From contig JAEZUI010000177.1 in NCBI GenBank assembly GCA_023421115.1, positions 1 through 5,929 on the forward strand: a stretch of 5,929 bases of DNA. Direction: 5' to 3'. Positions 5,735 through 5,929 of this stretch are shown here, in pieces. This DNA comes from Bacillota bacterium (GTDB lineage Bacteria > Bacillota > Clostridia > Acetivibrionales > Acetivibrionaceae). Positions within the stretch are counted from its first letter, which is position 1. Each line of letters begins with the position of its first letter. Made by a program: the position numbers and the translations under genes. The notes beneath the pieces are model-generated. The model was not told the DNA's origin, ran no database searches, and saw only the letters and a list, made by a program, of their open reading frames with translations.

Positions 5735-5855
5735 CGCTCCCAACCACCTTTGTGCTAGCAGTATCACTTTCTTCTCACGAAGATTGCTTATTCCCTTTCG
5801 GGAAAGGGCTACTTTGTCACAGCACCTTAGCACCCGAATGTTGCCATTCACGCAC

Positions 5856-5870
5856 CTGCTGCTAGGTTAC
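5856..5870 (-). other. IBS1 and IBS2 in the 5' exon (intron target site)
   Basis: Read in intron sense, the 5' exon ends GUAACCU-AG-CAGCAG immediately before GUGCG. CAGCAG (5856-5861) is IBS1 and GUAACCU (5864-5870) is IBS2. The same bases encode LLLGY of the transposase on the other strand, so the intron recognises a coding segment of an IS110 gene. Confidence 0.55.
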
Positions 5871-5887
5871 TGTTAACGGAATAACAG
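5870..5887. repeat. Hairpin CTGTTA/TAACAG right of the intron
   Basis: Perfect 6-bp arms (5870-5875 and 5882-5887) enclose ACGGAA. The structure starts at the end of IBS2 and covers the premature stop of the transposase frame. In homing sites flanking hairpins can matter (known for class C introns), but this is a CL-type intron, so the role is open. Confidence 0.35.
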
Positions 5888-5910
5888 GTTTATTGATTAA
5901 ACATTTATCT

Positions 5911-5929
5911 GCACGACTTCGTGTCGTAC
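5911..5929. repeat. Hairpin at the right window edge
   Basis: GCACGAC (5911-5917) and GTCGTAC (5923-5929) form a 7-bp stem around TTCGT. One position is a C/A mismatch on the plus RNA but a G-U pair on the minus RNA. The window stops at its last base, so it may extend further. It is followed by nothing visible and could be part of the IS or a structure of the sequence beyond. Confidence 0.3.

Larger units (their letters stand above)
3583..5855 (-). mobile_element. Full-length CL-type (IIB-like) group II intron with ORF
   Basis: This is a self-splicing ribozyme and retroelement that inserts into DNA by reverse splicing and target-primed reverse transcription. The RNA runs on the minus strand, 2273 nt. 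It starts with the consensus GUGCG (5855-5851). Domains I-III follow (5333-5855), then the RT ORF in domain IV (3680-5332), a 34-nt domain V (3622-3655), and domain VI ending ACCCGAC (3583-3589). No target duplication flanks it, as expected for retrohoming. The boundaries are supported by domain V/VI folding, by two EBS-IBS pairings at the 5' junction, and by restoration of the host reading frame on removal. All needed parts appear intact, so mobility is plausible. It lies antisense to the transposase gene, so it cannot be spliced from that mRNA. Its G+C looks higher than that of the flanking genes, suggesting recent arrival. Confidence 0.9.
5333..5855 (-). ncRNA. Group II intron domains I-III and start of IV
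   Basis: These 523 non-coding bases precede the RT start. In intron sense they open with GUGCG and contain the conserved core segment CGGAACGUAGUAAGCC (5530-5545). That resembles the GGAACGUGAUAAGCCC-type core of IIB-like introns. Many local helices can be read: CCCTTTC/GAAAGGG (5793-5808), the 14-base palindrome CCTTGTATACAAGG (5507-5520), CCATAC/GTATGG (5427-5445) and GGAC/GTCC (5411-5422). Short frames crossing this stretch are not genes. Confidence 0.85.
3180..5929 (+). mobile_element. IS110-family element, interrupted and probably defective
   Basis: A structured non-coding leader of about 235 bases precedes an ORF with the N-terminus of a DEDD-type (IS110) transposase at 3415. IS110 elements lack ordinary terminal inverted repeats and keep a long non-coding end that encodes the bridge RNA, which fits this layout. 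The transposase is cut after codon 56 by an antisense group II intron (3583-5855) and resumes for six codons at 5856 before a stop. The left limit near 3180 is an estimate, based on the 9-bp complementarity between 3180-3188 and 3263-3271 and on the candidate promoter. The right end is not seen; the window stops 74 bases after the intron. Confidence 0.5.

Noticed and set aside
5268..5865. Two plus-strand ORFs over the intron 5' region
   Set aside because: They are antisense to structured domain I-III RNA, lack ribosome binding sites and have no family features.
5911..5929. Intron 5' end at the window edge (GUACG start)
   Set aside because: GUACG is off-consensus, whereas GUGCG at 5855 fits the consensus, both EBS-IBS pairings and the restored transposase frame.
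1..5929. CRISPR array, tRNA or rRNA
   Set aside because: No regularly spaced direct repeats and no cloverleaf or ribosomal RNA signature was seen.

Overview
The window is AT-rich, with strong Shine-Dalgarno sequences of the AGGAG type and genes biased to A/T-ending codons. This points to a low-GC Firmicute, most likely a Clostridium-like anaerobe (inference from composition and protein style, no search run). The partition genes suggest a plasmid or other self-maintaining accessory replicon. Apart from the leftmost bases, the fully readable genes lie on the minus strand; the exception is a short transposase fragment on the plus strand.

Left part (1-1062). A probable C-terminal end of a plus-strand gene is followed by an intrinsic terminator (40-70). 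Next is an unrecognised 146-residue minus-strand gene (99-539). Its promoter is wrapped in a perfect 18-bp inverted repeat (551-568 / 585-602) with a TATAAT box in the spacer, which looks like an autoregulatory operator. The gene-poor stretch 603-1062 holds a perfect 10-bp-arm palindrome (736-758) and a possible 43-residue minus-strand ORF (845-976) behind a TTGACA-N17-TTATAT promoter.

Middle (1063-3000). A two-gene minus-strand partition operon encodes a ParA ATPase with an N-terminal helix-turn-helix (1980-2954) and a ParB-like protein (1063-1986) that overlaps it by 7 bases. A small palindrome (2981-2995) just upstream of parA is the likely autorepression site.

Right part (3000-5929). The start of an IS110-family (DEDD transposase) element lies on the plus strand: a structured non-coding leader (about 3180-3414) of the sort that encodes a bridge RNA, then the first 56 transposase codons (3415-3582). 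The transposase gene is interrupted, in antisense orientation, by a complete-looking chloroplast-like (CL-type), IIB-like group II intron (3583-5855, minus strand, 2273 nt). Its 5' end is GUGCG, its RT/maturase/HNH protein is 550 residues, and it has a textbook 34-nt domain V and a domain VI with a bulged A 7 nt from the 3' end. I could derive EBS1/IBS1 and EBS2/IBS2 pairings that fit the proposed 5' junction. Removing the intron restores the transposase reading frame for six codons before a stop, so the IS is probably dead.

The most interesting aspect is the nesting of two kinds of RNA-guided mobile DNA: a retrohoming intron guided by EBS-IBS pairing sits inside an element family guided by a bridge RNA, next to a plasmid-type partition locus. 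I see no CRISPR array, tRNA or rRNA.
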